DNA of 15,546 nt, from contig JAHIMV010000134.1 of NCBI GenBank assembly GCA_018896315.1, positions 1-15,546 on the forward strand, given 5' to 3'. The first letter of the stretch is position 1. Each line of letters begins with the position of its first letter. Below are positions 1 to 7,895 of this stretch, in pieces. The stretch is from Patescibacteria group bacterium. GTDB lineage: Bacteria > Patescibacteriota > Patescibacteriia > UBA2591 > UBA6264. The translations under genes and the position numbers were made by a program. The notes under the pieces are model-generated. The model made no database searches. It had not been told where the DNA came from and saw only the letters and a list, made by a program, of their open reading frames with translations.

Positions 1-827
1 AAATTGTAAAAAATTCCGCTTCTTTTGATTTTGCAGTTGTTGGTTTTGGCAGAAAAGAATTAGATGTTATTAACGAATTTCAAGTGGCAGAAAAAATAGC
101 CAAAGTTAAGCCGGATATTTTAATTAACACTTCGGCTTATCATATTGTTTCAAAGTGCGAAGAAAATCCCTCAACGGCGATGGCAGTTAATTTTATTGCC
201 ATAGATAAAATGGCCAGATTATGCAAAAAATATGGCATTAAATTTATTACTTACAGTACGGATTATGTTTTTGATGGAGAGAAAGGAGCGCCTTATGAGG
301 AAGATGATAAGCCCAATCCCTTGCAAATATATGGCATTTCTAAATTGGCAGGAGAATGCGCGGCGCTAAATTCACACCCCAAAGGAGCTTTTGTTATTAG
401 AACCTGTGGTCTCTATGGCGGAGATAAAGGCAGTCTGGAAAAAAAGGGAAATTTTGTTTTAAATATTATAAAAGAGGCGCAAAGCAAAAGGGTGATAGAA
501 GTAAGCTCGGAGCAAATTGTAAGCCCCACCTTTGCCGGGGATTTAAGCAAAGCTACCTTAAAATTATTAAATAGCAAAGCTGAATCCGGAATATATCACC
601 TTGTAGATGAAGGATATTGCAGTTGGCATGAATTTACACAAGAAATTTTTAAACTAACTAAAATAGATAAAGAAATAAAACCAGTCGATAGGAGTGGTAT
701 AAGTGGAGGCATAAAGCGTCCGAAATTTTCTGCTTTAAAAAATACCAAAGCCAAGAGTCTTGGCATAGAGCTACCATCTTGGCAAGAAGGACTAAAAAAA
801 TATATATATGAATTGTCCAATTTGTAA
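1..827 (+). CDS. rfbD: dTDP-4-dehydrorhamnose reductase, 5' truncated by window
   Basis: It catalyses the last step of dTDP-L-rhamnose synthesis, NAD(P)H-dependent reduction of dTDP-4-dehydro-L-rhamnose, in the cytosol. The frame is open to the left edge (first full codon at base 3), so the N-terminal Rossmann glycine motif lies outside. The first visible part (FDFAVVGFGRKELDVINEF, then KPDILINTSAYH) matches the early RmlD region. A GTG at 84 is an internal codon, not the start. Counting from that codon, STDYVFDG is at 58-65 and the catalytic YxxxK motif (YGISK) at 83-87. The C-terminus has the usual RPKFSALK segment and the LPSWQEGLKKYI end. The stop at 825-827 overlaps the next gene by 20 bases. 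The gene is less AT-rich than those downstream (23 G/C of 60 in row 121-180). The call is firm. Another RmlD-like SDR reductase is the only real alternative. Confidence 0.9.
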   Translation, partial: IVKNSASFDFAVVGFGRKELDVINEFQVAEKIAKVKPDILINTSAYHIVSKCEENPSTAMAVNFIAIDKMARLCKKYGIKFITYSTDYVFDGEKGAPYEEDDKPNPLQIYGISKLAGECAALNSHPKGAFVIRTCGLYGGDKGSLEKKGNFVLNIIKEAQSKRVIEVSSEQIVSPTFAGDLSKATLKLLNSKAESGIYHLVDEGYCSWHEFTQEIFKLTKIDKEIKPVDRSGISGGIKRPKFSALKNTKAKSLGIELPSWQEGLKKYIYELSNL

Positions 828-1707
828 AAATATTAATACACAATTTATTTATAAATTTGTTGATGGCCCAACAATGCAAAATAAACTTCATCTTAACTTT
901 AAAAGTGCTTTAAAAGAAAAATTGGCTGTAGTTAATCTGTGCGGATGCAATAAATGCGGATTCGTTTTTAATACAGCTTTTAATAAAAAAAATACTGAAT
1001 ATTCTTCAATTTATGACAACACTCAAGATAATTCTAAATATTTTCAATCTTACCTAATTAAGCTAGCAAAAAGACTTAATAAAAAATATCAACTATCAAA
1101 TAAAAAGGTGGTTGAGGTTGGTTGTGGAAAGGGTCATTTTATTAAGATTCTCTATAATTTAGGAGTAAAAAAAATTAAGGGATATGATCCTTCATATCTT
1201 AATTATGACCAATTTATCGATAAATTAGTAACTAAGGAATTTTTTAATGAGAAAAATATTAATAAAAAAGCCGATTTTATTATTTGTCGTCATGTTCTAG
1301 AACATATTCAAAAACCAAGTCAATTTATAACTTCTATTGAAAAATGTCTAGCAAATAATGGTGTGATATATTTTGAATTTCCTGATCTGGAATGGATAAT
1401 AAAAAATGAAGCTTTTTTTGATTTTTTTTATGAACATTGTAATTATTTTTCTAAAAAATCTCTGCTATATTTATTCAGTCGGCTAGGATTAAAAAATATT
1501 GTGTTTAGCTATGGGCTTAATGGACAATATTTTCAAGTTGAAATTAGTCGTAACACCTCTAATAATATAAAAAAAATAGATCCGGTTAATTTTGATAATA
1601 TTTCCCGTTTCATTAATAAAAAAATAAAGTATTATAAAAAAATAACTACAGAAATTAAAAATTTTATAATATGGGGCGGGGGGGGCAAAGGGGGTAACAT
1701 TTCTTAA
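808..1707 (+). CDS. Zinc-ribbon SAM methyltransferase, frameshifted before its C-terminal domain
   Basis: This resembles the sugar C-methyltransferase architecture: zinc-binding Methyltransf_13, a SAM-binding core, then Methyltransf_14. Visible parts are Cys3, Cys6, Cys45, Cys47 and Cys50 for zinc; motif I VVEVGCGKGHF at 101-111; RHVLEH at 161-166; and YEHCNYFS at 208-215, typical of this family. The frame ends at 299 residues with WGGGGKGGNIS. The family instead continues from a WGxGxKG motif into another domain of about 80 residues, which is present in the next frame up to 1927 (see that entry). Removing one G would give a 372-residue protein, close to the usual length near 400. The start at 808 lies inside rfbD. 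The substrate is probably a nucleotide-activated hexose or a glycan sugar; whether it is a C- or O-methylation cannot be told. The fold call is firm, the exact reaction is not. Confidence 0.8.
   Translation: MNCPICKNINTQFIYKFVDGPTMQNKLHLNFKSALKEKLAVVNLCGCNKCGFVFNTAFNKKNTEYSSIYDNTQDNSKYFQSYLIKLAKRLNKKYQLSNKKVVEVGCGKGHFIKILYNLGVKKIKGYDPSYLNYDQFIDKLVTKEFFNEKNINKKADFIICRHVLEHIQKPSQFITSIEKCLANNGVIYFEFPDLEWIIKNEAFFDFFYEHCNYFSKKSLLYLFSRLGLKNIVFSYGLNGQYFQVEISRNTSNNIKKIDPVNFDNISRFINKKIKYYKKITTEIKNFIIWGGGGKGGNIS
1673..1694 (+). repeat. Poly-G region at the frameshift (G4, G8, G5 runs)
   Basis: Three G runs follow closely: G4 at 1673-1676, G8 at 1678-1685 and G5 at 1690-1694. They stand out in DNA of roughly one-quarter G+C. 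The reading frame of the methyltransferase breaks here. Loss of one G from the G8 run restores the frame as WGGGAKGVTF; loss of one from the G5 run gives WGGGGKGVTF. Both fit the family's GxGxKG motif. Such a tract could slip during replication (phase variation), or it could be a sequencing or assembly error. Confidence 0.75.
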
Positions 1708-1927
1708 TCGTTTAAATATTTCTCGCAATAAATGTCAATATGTTATAGATATTAACCCAAATAAACAGAATAAATTTATTCCCATAACGGGCCAAAAGAT
1801 AGTTGCACCAAAAATATTACAAGAGATGGATATAGGAACCATAATTATTATGAATTCTATTTATGAGACAGAAATTAAAAAATTAGCATTTTTAAACGGT
1901 TTTAGGGGAAATTTTATTACTTTATAA
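1694..1927 (+). pseudogene. Detached C-terminal domain (Methyltransf_14-like) of the frameshifted methyltransferase
   Basis: Read from base 1694, the frame gives VTFLNRLNISRNKCQYVIDI, then NPNKQNKFIPITGQKIV, and ends FRGNFITL before a TAA at 1925-1927. This matches the second Rossmann-like domain that follows the GxGxKG motif in zinc-ribbon sugar methyltransferases: a DxNPxKQxxxxPxTGxxI core, then a hydrophobic strand (TIIIMNSIYETEI). It has no start codon of its own at its beginning and lies exactly one base out of frame with the upstream 299-residue part. It ends 7 bases before the next gene. It would be translated only if the poly-G region changed length or the ribosome slipped. Confidence 0.8.
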
Positions 1928-1934
1928 ATAAATT

Positions 1935-2690
1935 ATGTCAAACAATCAATTAAAAAAATTTAAATCTGAGTCCATGGAAAGAGTCGATTCTTATAATAAT
2001 AATTTGGAGCTACAAGAGGTTCGTTGGAAACTTTTTAAAGAAATGAATAAAATAAAATATTTTTATAACTTTTTTTGGCTTGGCGTACCAATCATTCAAT
2101 CTCCGCAAGACATGCAAGCCTTGCAAGAAATTATTTGGGATGTTAAGCCAGATTTGATTATTGAAACAGGTATAGCTTGGGGTGGTTCTATTCTTTTCAG
2201 TGCCTCTATGTTGAAATTACTAGAAACTTGTGGCGAAATAGAAAAAGGTGATGTGATAGGAATTGATATTGATATTCGTTCTCACACCAGAGAGCTTATC
2301 ACGACACATCCAATGAGTAAAAATATTACTATGCTTGAAGGGTCAAGTATAGACAGTAAAATGGTAAAAAAAATTGCTAATCTCGCTAAGAATAAAAAAA
2401 GAGTTTTAATTATATTAGACAGTAATCATACCCACGATCATGTCTTGGCAGAACTTAAAATTTATGCGCCACTGGTTAGTTTAGGAAGTTATATTATTGC
2501 ACAAGATACTATTATTGAAGATTTGCCAACTGAATATATTTTAAATCGTCATTGGAGCAAAGGCAATAACCCCAAAACAGCTGTTTGGGAATTTTTAAAA
2601 CAAAACGATAATTTTAAAATAGATAAAATTATTGAATCAAAAATCATGTTGACAAATTCACCTGATGGATTTTTAAAAAGAATAAAGTAA
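1935..2690 (+). CDS. CmcI/rhamnosyl O-methyltransferase family protein
   Basis: This 251-residue protein belongs to the family named after CmcI (cephalosporin hydroxylase), whose characterised members include SAM-dependent rhamnosyl O-methyltransferases of glycolipids. The SAM-site motif ETGIAWGGS is at 77-85, followed by GDVIGIDIDIR at 105-115, the hallmark LDSNHTHDHV at 161-170, the strand SYIIAQDT at 185-192 and the NNPKTAVWEFL segment at 211-221. Length is normal. The start is 7 bases after the end of the frameshifted methyltransferase frame, with no Shine-Dalgarno motif. In a cluster that also holds rfbD, O-methylation of a rhamnose residue is a reasonable inference. The name cephalosporin hydroxylase, as automatic annotation would give it, is probably misleading here. 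Confidence 0.88.
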   Translation: MSNNQLKKFKSESMERVDSYNNNLELQEVRWKLFKEMNKIKYFYNFFWLGVPIIQSPQDMQALQEIIWDVKPDLIIETGIAWGGSILFSASMLKLLETCGEIEKGDVIGIDIDIRSHTRELITTHPMSKNITMLEGSSIDSKMVKKIANLAKNKKRVLIILDSNHTHDHVLAELKIYAPLVSLGSYIIAQDTIIEDLPTEYILNRHWSKGNNPKTAVWEFLKQNDNFKIDKIIESKIMLTNSPDGFLKRIK

Positions 2691-2691
2691 T

Positions 2692-2847
2692 ATGAACAAT
2701 AATAATCAACAATTAGTTAGTGTTGGCATACCAACATATAATCGTCCAGAAAGTTTACGCCGAACTCTTGAATGTATAACTAGCCAAACCTACAAAAATC
2801 TAGAAATTATTATTTCTGATAACTGCTCCCCGAATCAGGAAAATTGA
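2692..2847 (+). pseudogene. N-terminal fragment of a family 2 glycosyltransferase
   Basis: A 51-codon frame starts one base after the previous stop and ends at TGA 2845-2847. Its residues 8-24 (LVSVGIPTYNRPESLRR) and 38-48 (EIIISDNCSPN) are the first strand-helix and second strand of a GT2 GT-A fold. Everything after the first 50 residues is missing, including the DxD metal site and acceptor half, so it cannot be an active enzyme. The next gene is a different, complete GT2, so the fragment was probably left by a deletion or recombination between neighbouring GT2 genes. It sits at the correct operon spacing, as if it were once a full gene. Confidence 0.75.
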
Positions 2848-2904
2848 TAATAAAAAAATCAGACAATCTTTACGGTGATAAGATTTTTTATGAAATTTAA
2901 AAAA

Positions 2905-4149
2905 ATGAACTATCCAAAGTATTCCATAATTTTACCAGCAAGAAACGGCGGAGAGTATTTGCCGACTTGCGTTGAAACAATTATTAGCCAAAACTTTAGT
3001 GATTACGAACTAATTATCAGCGACAATCATTCTACTGATAACACTAGTAACTATTTAAATAATTGTTCGCATCCAAATATTAATGTTATTAAACCGCCAC
3101 GACCACTAAGCATGGTTGATCATTTCGAATTTGCTTTATCTCATGCTCAAGGTACATGGCAAATGTTTTTGGGAGTTGACGATGGAGTTCAACCTTACTT
3201 TTTTGAATTAGCAGAAGTCTTAACTAAATATGCCGACACAGCAAAAATTAGAACCATCTTTGGAGTTAGAGCATATTTTTTCTGGAACGGTTGTCAACCA
3301 ATTTACGGAAATGCCGCAGTTAGATACGGAGCTATTAATTATATTAAACATAAAAATTGTAAATTAGAAGCATCGAAAGTCCTGCTTGGTTTAAAAAAAT
3401 CTTATTTTGATTTACCTCAAATGTATGTAACCGCTATTTTTAAAAAAGAATTACTCGAAGAGGTCAAAAAAAGGCAAGGCGAAAAGATATTTACCTCTTT
3501 AACACCGGATGCTAACCTAGCCGCTATCTGTTGTAGCCTCGAAAAAAAATATATTGAATCCGGTATTCCTTTGGGATGGGTTGGTAGCTCACCTAGCTCT
3601 AATGGATTTTCTTTCAGCCTAAGTCAAAAAAATGACAACATCACAAATAATATTAATCAAGATTTTTTAAATTTAAATAAAAAAAGTGCTATTTCTTATA
3701 ATAAACTAGCTGGCAACATAAAATTTGGATCGACTGTGTTATATTTTTGGGAGGCTTTATTACAAACACAAAATTTGAGAAAGAAATATTTAAATATATT
3801 TTTAATGTCCAGATTATTTAAAACCATAATGTTTTCTGTTGTTTTTCTTTATGCTAAAAGTTTAGTGGGCATTGACAGAAATAAACATTTAATAGAATTT
3901 AAAAAAATAATTAGCACAAATAAATGTAATTATGATTTAATTAGATACCTCTCTTTATTAATACCTATAGCCCATAAAATATTTTGGCTGATATCTCGTG
4001 TTTTCCGACGTATAACCAGGTTGTTTTATGAGTCATTTTATTATAGCGTAGATTGGAACAGTGATAAATGCATAAATATGATTTTAGCTTCAAAAAAAGT
4101 TCAAGAAATGATAAAAGACACTGATTTGATTAAAAAAATTAAATTATGA
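2905..4149 (+). CDS. Family 2 glycosyltransferase
   Basis: It transfers a sugar from a nucleotide donor to a glycan acceptor, probably at the inner membrane face. The GT-A N-terminus is clear: YSIILPARNGGEYLPTCVET, then ELIISDNHSTDNT. The metal-binding acidic motif is in FLGVDDGV, at about residues 89-96 when counted from the ATG at 2905. I chose that ATG because it puts the first strand at residue 6, as usual for GT2; a GTG at 2875 and an ATG at 2890 in the same frame are alternatives (424 or 419 residues). The last 120 residues hold hydrophobic basic stretches (IMFSVVFLYAKSLVGI; LIPIAHKIFWLISRVFRR) that may bind the membrane. The stop overlaps the next start in ATGA. Donor and linkage cannot be read from sequence. 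Confidence 0.82.
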   Translation: MNYPKYSIILPARNGGEYLPTCVETIISQNFSDYELIISDNHSTDNTSNYLNNCSHPNINVIKPPRPLSMVDHFEFALSHAQGTWQMFLGVDDGVQPYFFELAEVLTKYADTAKIRTIFGVRAYFFWNGCQPIYGNAAVRYGAINYIKHKNCKLEASKVLLGLKKSYFDLPQMYVTAIFKKELLEEVKKRQGEKIFTSLTPDANLAAICCSLEKKYIESGIPLGWVGSSPSSNGFSFSLSQKNDNITNNINQDFLNLNKKSAISYNKLAGNIKFGSTVLYFWEALLQTQNLRKKYLNIFLMSRLFKTIMFSVVFLYAKSLVGIDRNKHLIEFKKIISTNKCNYDLIRYLSLLIPIAHKIFWLISRVFRRITRLFYESFYYSVDWNSDKCINMILASKKVQEMIKDTDLIKKIKL

Positions 4150-6215
4150 AAAACTTGCAATTTAACACTCCAATTTTATTCTTGATTTTTAATCGTCCAG
4201 ATACAACAGAACGGGTTTTTTCGGCAATAAGAGAAATACAACCAAAACAACTTTTTATTGCTGGTGATGGTCCGAGAGATAGTCGACCAGAAGATGTTGA
4301 AAAATGCAAACAAACCAGAGAAATAATTTCCCATATTGATTGGCCATGTGAAGTAAAAACTTTATTTCAAGATAAGAATCTAGGTTGTAAAATTGCCGTC
4401 AGCTCTGCTATTGATTGGTTTTTTGAAAATGTTGAACAAGGAATTATTTTGGAAGATGATTGTGTACCACATCAATCTTTTTTTAAATTCACAGGAGAAA
4501 TGTTAAAAAAATATAAAAATCAGGAAAACATAATGATGATTTCTGGAAATAATTACTTGCCAAGTATTAAAACAAAAGACAGTTATTTTTTTTCTCAATA
4601 TTTTTCCATATGGGGATGGGCAACATGGAAAAGAGCATGGAAAAAATATGATGTTAATATAGAAAACTGGAATAACACATCTGCCAAAAAACGATTAGAT
4701 AAAATATACCAACCCAAATACATGCGTGACTATATGTCAAATATTTTTGATAAAGTTTATTCTGGACAGATTATTACTTGGGACTTCCAATGGTTCTACG
4801 CATGTCTAATTAATAATGGATTGTGTATAGTGCCATGTGTAAATCTTATATCAAATATTGGAATCACCGGAACAAATGCAAACTTCACTTCTTACGGAAA
4901 AAACCAAAACTTACCAACTTTTAATATTTACAACAACCCACCATTAAAACACCCCACATCTATATATCAAAATACTAATTATGACTACACCTTTTATAAA
5001 ATAAATTTTAAACAAAGTTTATTTAAAAAATTAAAATTAAAAATTATTTCAATTCCCCAAAAACCCAGAATACCATTAATAATCAACAGATTATTAATGA
5101 GGGTAAAATCAAAAATTCTTGGTCAAGTCCTTTTAAAAAATGTAAACAAAACCTCATTCAGTAAAAATGCGTTATTAATGTACATTACCGAACCATTTAA
5201 AAACATTAATAATGACTATACTCACCAAAATCGTAAACAAGTAAGACAAATTGCACTAGCACTAAAAGAATTTAACTACAATGTAGATGTAATGAATTAT
5301 AATGATAATAAAATTAAACTTCAACATAATTACGATTTAATCTTAGATTTACACCCTGGACTTAATCCCATATATGAAAAACATCTTAACCCAAAAGCAA
5401 AAAAAATTGCATACCTAACAGGTTCAAACCCTATTTTTTGTGTTAATTCAGAAAATGAACGATTGAAAGATATATACCAAAAAAGGAATATTAAATTAGA
5501 GCCTAAAATAAAAGTTAAACCATTCAATAAGGAATATTTAAAATCTTTTAATGCTATTTTTTTGATGGGAAACGAGCAGACTTTAAAAACTTATGATGAT
5601 TATACCCCATCAAAAGTAAGTCTAATAAACAATACTGGATACAATTTTTTAAATACTGATGATTTTTCAAAAAAATCTCCTAAAAATTTTCTGTTTTTAA
5701 ACAGTAGTGGTCAAGTGCTCAAAGGATTAGACCTCCTATTGGAAGTTTTTTCAAAAAATAAGGAATTAAATTTATATGTTTGCAGTAATTTTGCAAATGA
5801 AAAAGATTTCTGTGAATTATATAAAAAAGAATTATTTGAAACCCCAAACATTCACCCCGTTGGTTTTATAGACATAAATAGTTTTAAATTTATGGAAATA
5901 GCTAGTAAATGTTCATACATTATATCACCTTCTTGTTCAGAAGGAATGTCTGGATCAATATTAACTGGTATGTCAGCGGGGTTAATACCAATCACAAGTA
6001 AAGAAAATGGGATAGATTCAAGCGATGTTTTTATGTTACAAGATATTAAAATAAACACCATATCCAATGCTATCAATAATTTTTCTGGAATGAACATGAA
6101 ATGGATTACCGAGCAATCCAAAAAAGCAATGAGAATAGCAAAAGAAAAATATAGCAATAAAAATTTCTACAATTCAATTAAACTAGCATTAAAAGAAACG
6201 TTATCTGAAAAATAA
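4146..6215 (+). CDS. Two-domain glycosyltransferase: GT-A N-terminal half fused to GT-B (GT4-like) C-terminal half
   Basis: At 689 residues it is about twice the length of a single glycosyltransferase. Residues 8-280 form a GT-A-like nucleotide-sugar transferase: PILFLIFNRPD at 9-19, AGDGPR at 39-44, the metal-site stretch ILEDDCVPHQ at 101-110, and WGWATWKRAWKKYD at 156-169, which marks the subgroup often annotated as hemolytic protein HlpA-like. A basic linker follows (about 285-335). Residues 340-689 look like a GT-B enzyme: YLTGS at 423-427, the donor-half start FLFLNSSGQVLKGLDLLLEV at 515-534, HPVGFI at 570-575, and SEGMSGSILTGMSAGLIPI at 598-616 with the EX7E-type donor site. This suggests one polypeptide making two successive linkages. 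No in-frame start that would suggest two separate proteins stands out near the junction. Confidence 0.82.
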   Translation: MKNLQFNTPILFLIFNRPDTTERVFSAIREIQPKQLFIAGDGPRDSRPEDVEKCKQTREIISHIDWPCEVKTLFQDKNLGCKIAVSSAIDWFFENVEQGIILEDDCVPHQSFFKFTGEMLKKYKNQENIMMISGNNYLPSIKTKDSYFFSQYFSIWGWATWKRAWKKYDVNIENWNNTSAKKRLDKIYQPKYMRDYMSNIFDKVYSGQIITWDFQWFYACLINNGLCIVPCVNLISNIGITGTNANFTSYGKNQNLPTFNIYNNPPLKHPTSIYQNTNYDYTFYKINFKQSLFKKLKLKIISIPQKPRIPLIINRLLMRVKSKILGQVLLKNVNKTSFSKNALLMYITEPFKNINNDYTHQNRKQVRQIALALKEFNYNVDVMNYNDNKIKLQHNYDLILDLHPGLNPIYEKHLNPKAKKIAYLTGSNPIFCVNSENERLKDIYQKRNIKLEPKIKVKPFNKEYLKSFNAIFLMGNEQTLKTYDDYTPSKVSLINNTGYNFLNTDDFSKKSPKNFLFLNSSGQVLKGLDLLLEVFSKNKELNLYVCSNFANEKDFCELYKKELFETPNIHPVGFIDINSFKFMEIASKCSYIISPSCSEGMSGSILTGMSAGLIPITSKENGIDSSDVFMLQDIKINTISNAINNFSGMNMKWITEQSKKAMRIAKEKYSNKNFYNSIKLALKETLSEK

Positions 6216-6219
6216 AAAT

Positions 6220-7071
6220 ATGAAAAAATATAAAATCTATTTAAATAAATTTAAAAAAACAATTAAAATAATCAACTACAAAATAAGCGGTAAAAAACCT
6301 TGGTCAAATGGATACAATGAATATAAATGGCTATTTATAAAAAAAATAATTAATGATGAAAAAATAATTAACCTGTTCAGGACACAAAAAAAACTCCCTG
6401 GTAATTTTGGTGTAGGGATTGATGAAAGGGTTGTGGAATATCCTTGGATAATTTCAAATATAAGTCCTGATTTAGGCAAATTATTAGATGCTGGTTCAGC
6501 TTTGAATTTTTCAAAAATTTTAGAACATGATATTTTCTCAAACAAAAAGATTATTATCGCCAATCTTAACGCAGAATCAAAATGTTATTGGAAAAAAGAA
6601 ATATCTTACCTTTATGACGATATAAGGAATCTACCTTTCAAAGATGAGGCCTTTGACGCAATAACTTGCGTATCAACTCTAGAGCATGTTGGAATGGATA
6701 ATACTGCCATGTATACAAAAAATGAAAAATATAAAGAAGGAGAAAAAGAAGATTATCTTAAAGTAATAATTGAATTAAAAAGACTACTGAAACAAAACAG
6801 TGAACTTTTGATAACTGTACCATTTGGTGAATATAAAAATTTTGGATTCTTCCAACAGTTCGACACAAAGATGGTTAAAAAAATAATAGATATTTTTAAC
6901 AGCGAAAAATATTCTGTAGATTACTATCAATATACAAAACAAGGGTGGCAAATTAGCAATGAAATAGAAAGTTCTAAAGAAAAATATTTTAATATTCACA
7001 CAGAAAAAAATATTCCTTCAGATTTAGCTGCGGCTGCCAGATCTGTGGCTTGTATTAAATTAAAAAAATAA
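6220..7071 (+). CDS. Class I SAM-dependent methyltransferase
   Basis: This 283-residue protein has a basic N-terminal extension of about 85 residues and then a Rossmann methyltransferase core. The SAM motif I is LLDAGSALN at 88-96. Later motifs are YDDIRNLPFKDEAFDAITCV at 132-151 and the post-II element STLEHVGMD at 152-160. ELLITVPFGEY at 195-205 is the strand after the helix that starts at DYLKVIIELKRLL. The C-terminus SDLAAAARSVACIKLKK is a conserved end in glycan-cluster methyltransferases of this type. It starts 4 bases after the previous stop and ends 2 bases before the next gene, so it is in the operon. The substrate is unknown; a sugar hydroxyl is likely from context. Confidence 0.78.
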   Translation: MKKYKIYLNKFKKTIKIINYKISGKKPWSNGYNEYKWLFIKKIINDEKIINLFRTQKKLPGNFGVGIDERVVEYPWIISNISPDLGKLLDAGSALNFSKILEHDIFSNKKIIIANLNAESKCYWKKEISYLYDDIRNLPFKDEAFDAITCVSTLEHVGMDNTAMYTKNEKYKEGEKEDYLKVIIELKRLLKQNSELLITVPFGEYKNFGFFQQFDTKMVKKIIDIFNSEKYSVDYYQYTKQGWQISNEIESSKEKYFNIHTEKNIPSDLAAAARSVACIKLKK

Positions 7072-7073
7072 TT

Positions 7074-7895
7074 ATGAACTGTAAAATCTGCAACAATCCA
7101 ACAAGATTTTTGTTTAATAAAAAAGTGTTAAATAAATATGATGCTGAATATTTTCAGTGTGAAAATTGTGGTTTTATACAAATAAAAAATCCACTCTGGC
7201 TTAATGAAGCATACAAAAGTGCAATATCCTCCCTTGATACCGGTCTAGTGGCAAGAAATATTTGGTATTCTTCTTTTGTCGAAAAAATAATCATAAAATA
7301 CTTTAATCAGAACAATAAATTCATTGATTATGGTGGAGGTTATGGTCTTTTTGTAAGACTAATGAGAGATAAAGGTTTTGACTATTATAGACAAGACAAC
7401 TACTGTCAAAATCTATTTGCTGAGAGTTTTGACATACAAGACTTAAATAATGATAATCAAAAATTTGAACTACTAACCGCTTTTGAACTATTTGAACACT
7501 TAGAAGAACCTATAAGTGAAATAGAAAAAATGCTAAAATTTTCAGATTCAATTTTATTCTCAACTGAGCTTCAGCTCCAAAATACAGAGGACTTAGAAAA
7601 CTGGTGGTATTTTTCGCCAGAAAGCGGGCAACATATATCATTTTACACAAAAGAATCATTAAATTTTATAGCAAAAAAATTCAATCTTAATTTATCTACC
7701 AATAACAAATCTATCCATATTCTTACGAAAAAAAGCTTCGAAACATCTCCTTTTGAAAAAGAAAAAACAGTTATTCATATTTTAAGAAAAATAGCTAAAT
7801 TAATTTTTTCTCATTTAGACGCGCCCAAAAAAGAAATCAAAAGTTTAACACAAGAAGACTATGAAAAAATAAAACAGTTGAAAACAAAATTATGA
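7074..7895 (+). CDS. Zinc-ribbon class I SAM methyltransferase
   Basis: A zinc ribbon is formed by Cys3, Cys6, Cys29 and Cys32. The SAM core follows with motif I FIDYGGGYGLFVRLMR and the acidic strand end YRQDNYC. ELLTAFELFEHLEEPISEIE is the motif II/post-II region, and WYFSPESGQHISFYTKESL is the equivalent of the EHxxYFSxxSL segment. It is related in layout to the frameshifted gene at 808 but lacks the second C-terminal domain, ending at 273 residues with a basic helical tail. The start follows the previous stop by 2 bases and the stop overlaps the next start in ATGA. The likely role is methylation of a glycan sugar or its nucleotide precursor. Confidence 0.8.
   Translation: MNCKICNNPTRFLFNKKVLNKYDAEYFQCENCGFIQIKNPLWLNEAYKSAISSLDTGLVARNIWYSSFVEKIIIKYFNQNNKFIDYGGGYGLFVRLMRDKGFDYYRQDNYCQNLFAESFDIQDLNNDNQKFELLTAFELFEHLEEPISEIEKMLKFSDSILFSTELQLQNTEDLENWWYFSPESGQHISFYTKESLNFIAKKFNLNLSTNNKSIHILTKKSFETSPFEKEKTVIHILRKIAKLIFSHLDAPKKEIKSLTQEDYEKIKQLKTKL

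Noticed and set aside
1489..1728. Minus-strand open frames under the methyltransferase and similar opposite-strand frames at 5852-6157, 6276-6563 and 8287-8556.
   Set aside because: They are mirror frames of well-supported genes, rich in Phe and Ile from reversed A-rich codons, without family motifs or operon spacing.
2844..2901. Continuation of the truncated GT2 in other frames (KSDNLYGDKIFYEI; DNKKIRQSLR).
   Set aside because: Neither frame gives the expected GT2 continuation, and both stop quickly, so a simple single-base frameshift does not explain the truncation.
4146..4149. Alternative genetic code with UGA as Gly, found in some Patescibacteria.
   Set aside because: TGA forms the stop in ATGA overlaps at 4146, 7892, 8941, 9912 and 15230, each followed at once by a new gene start, and no conserved Gly position is coded by TGA.
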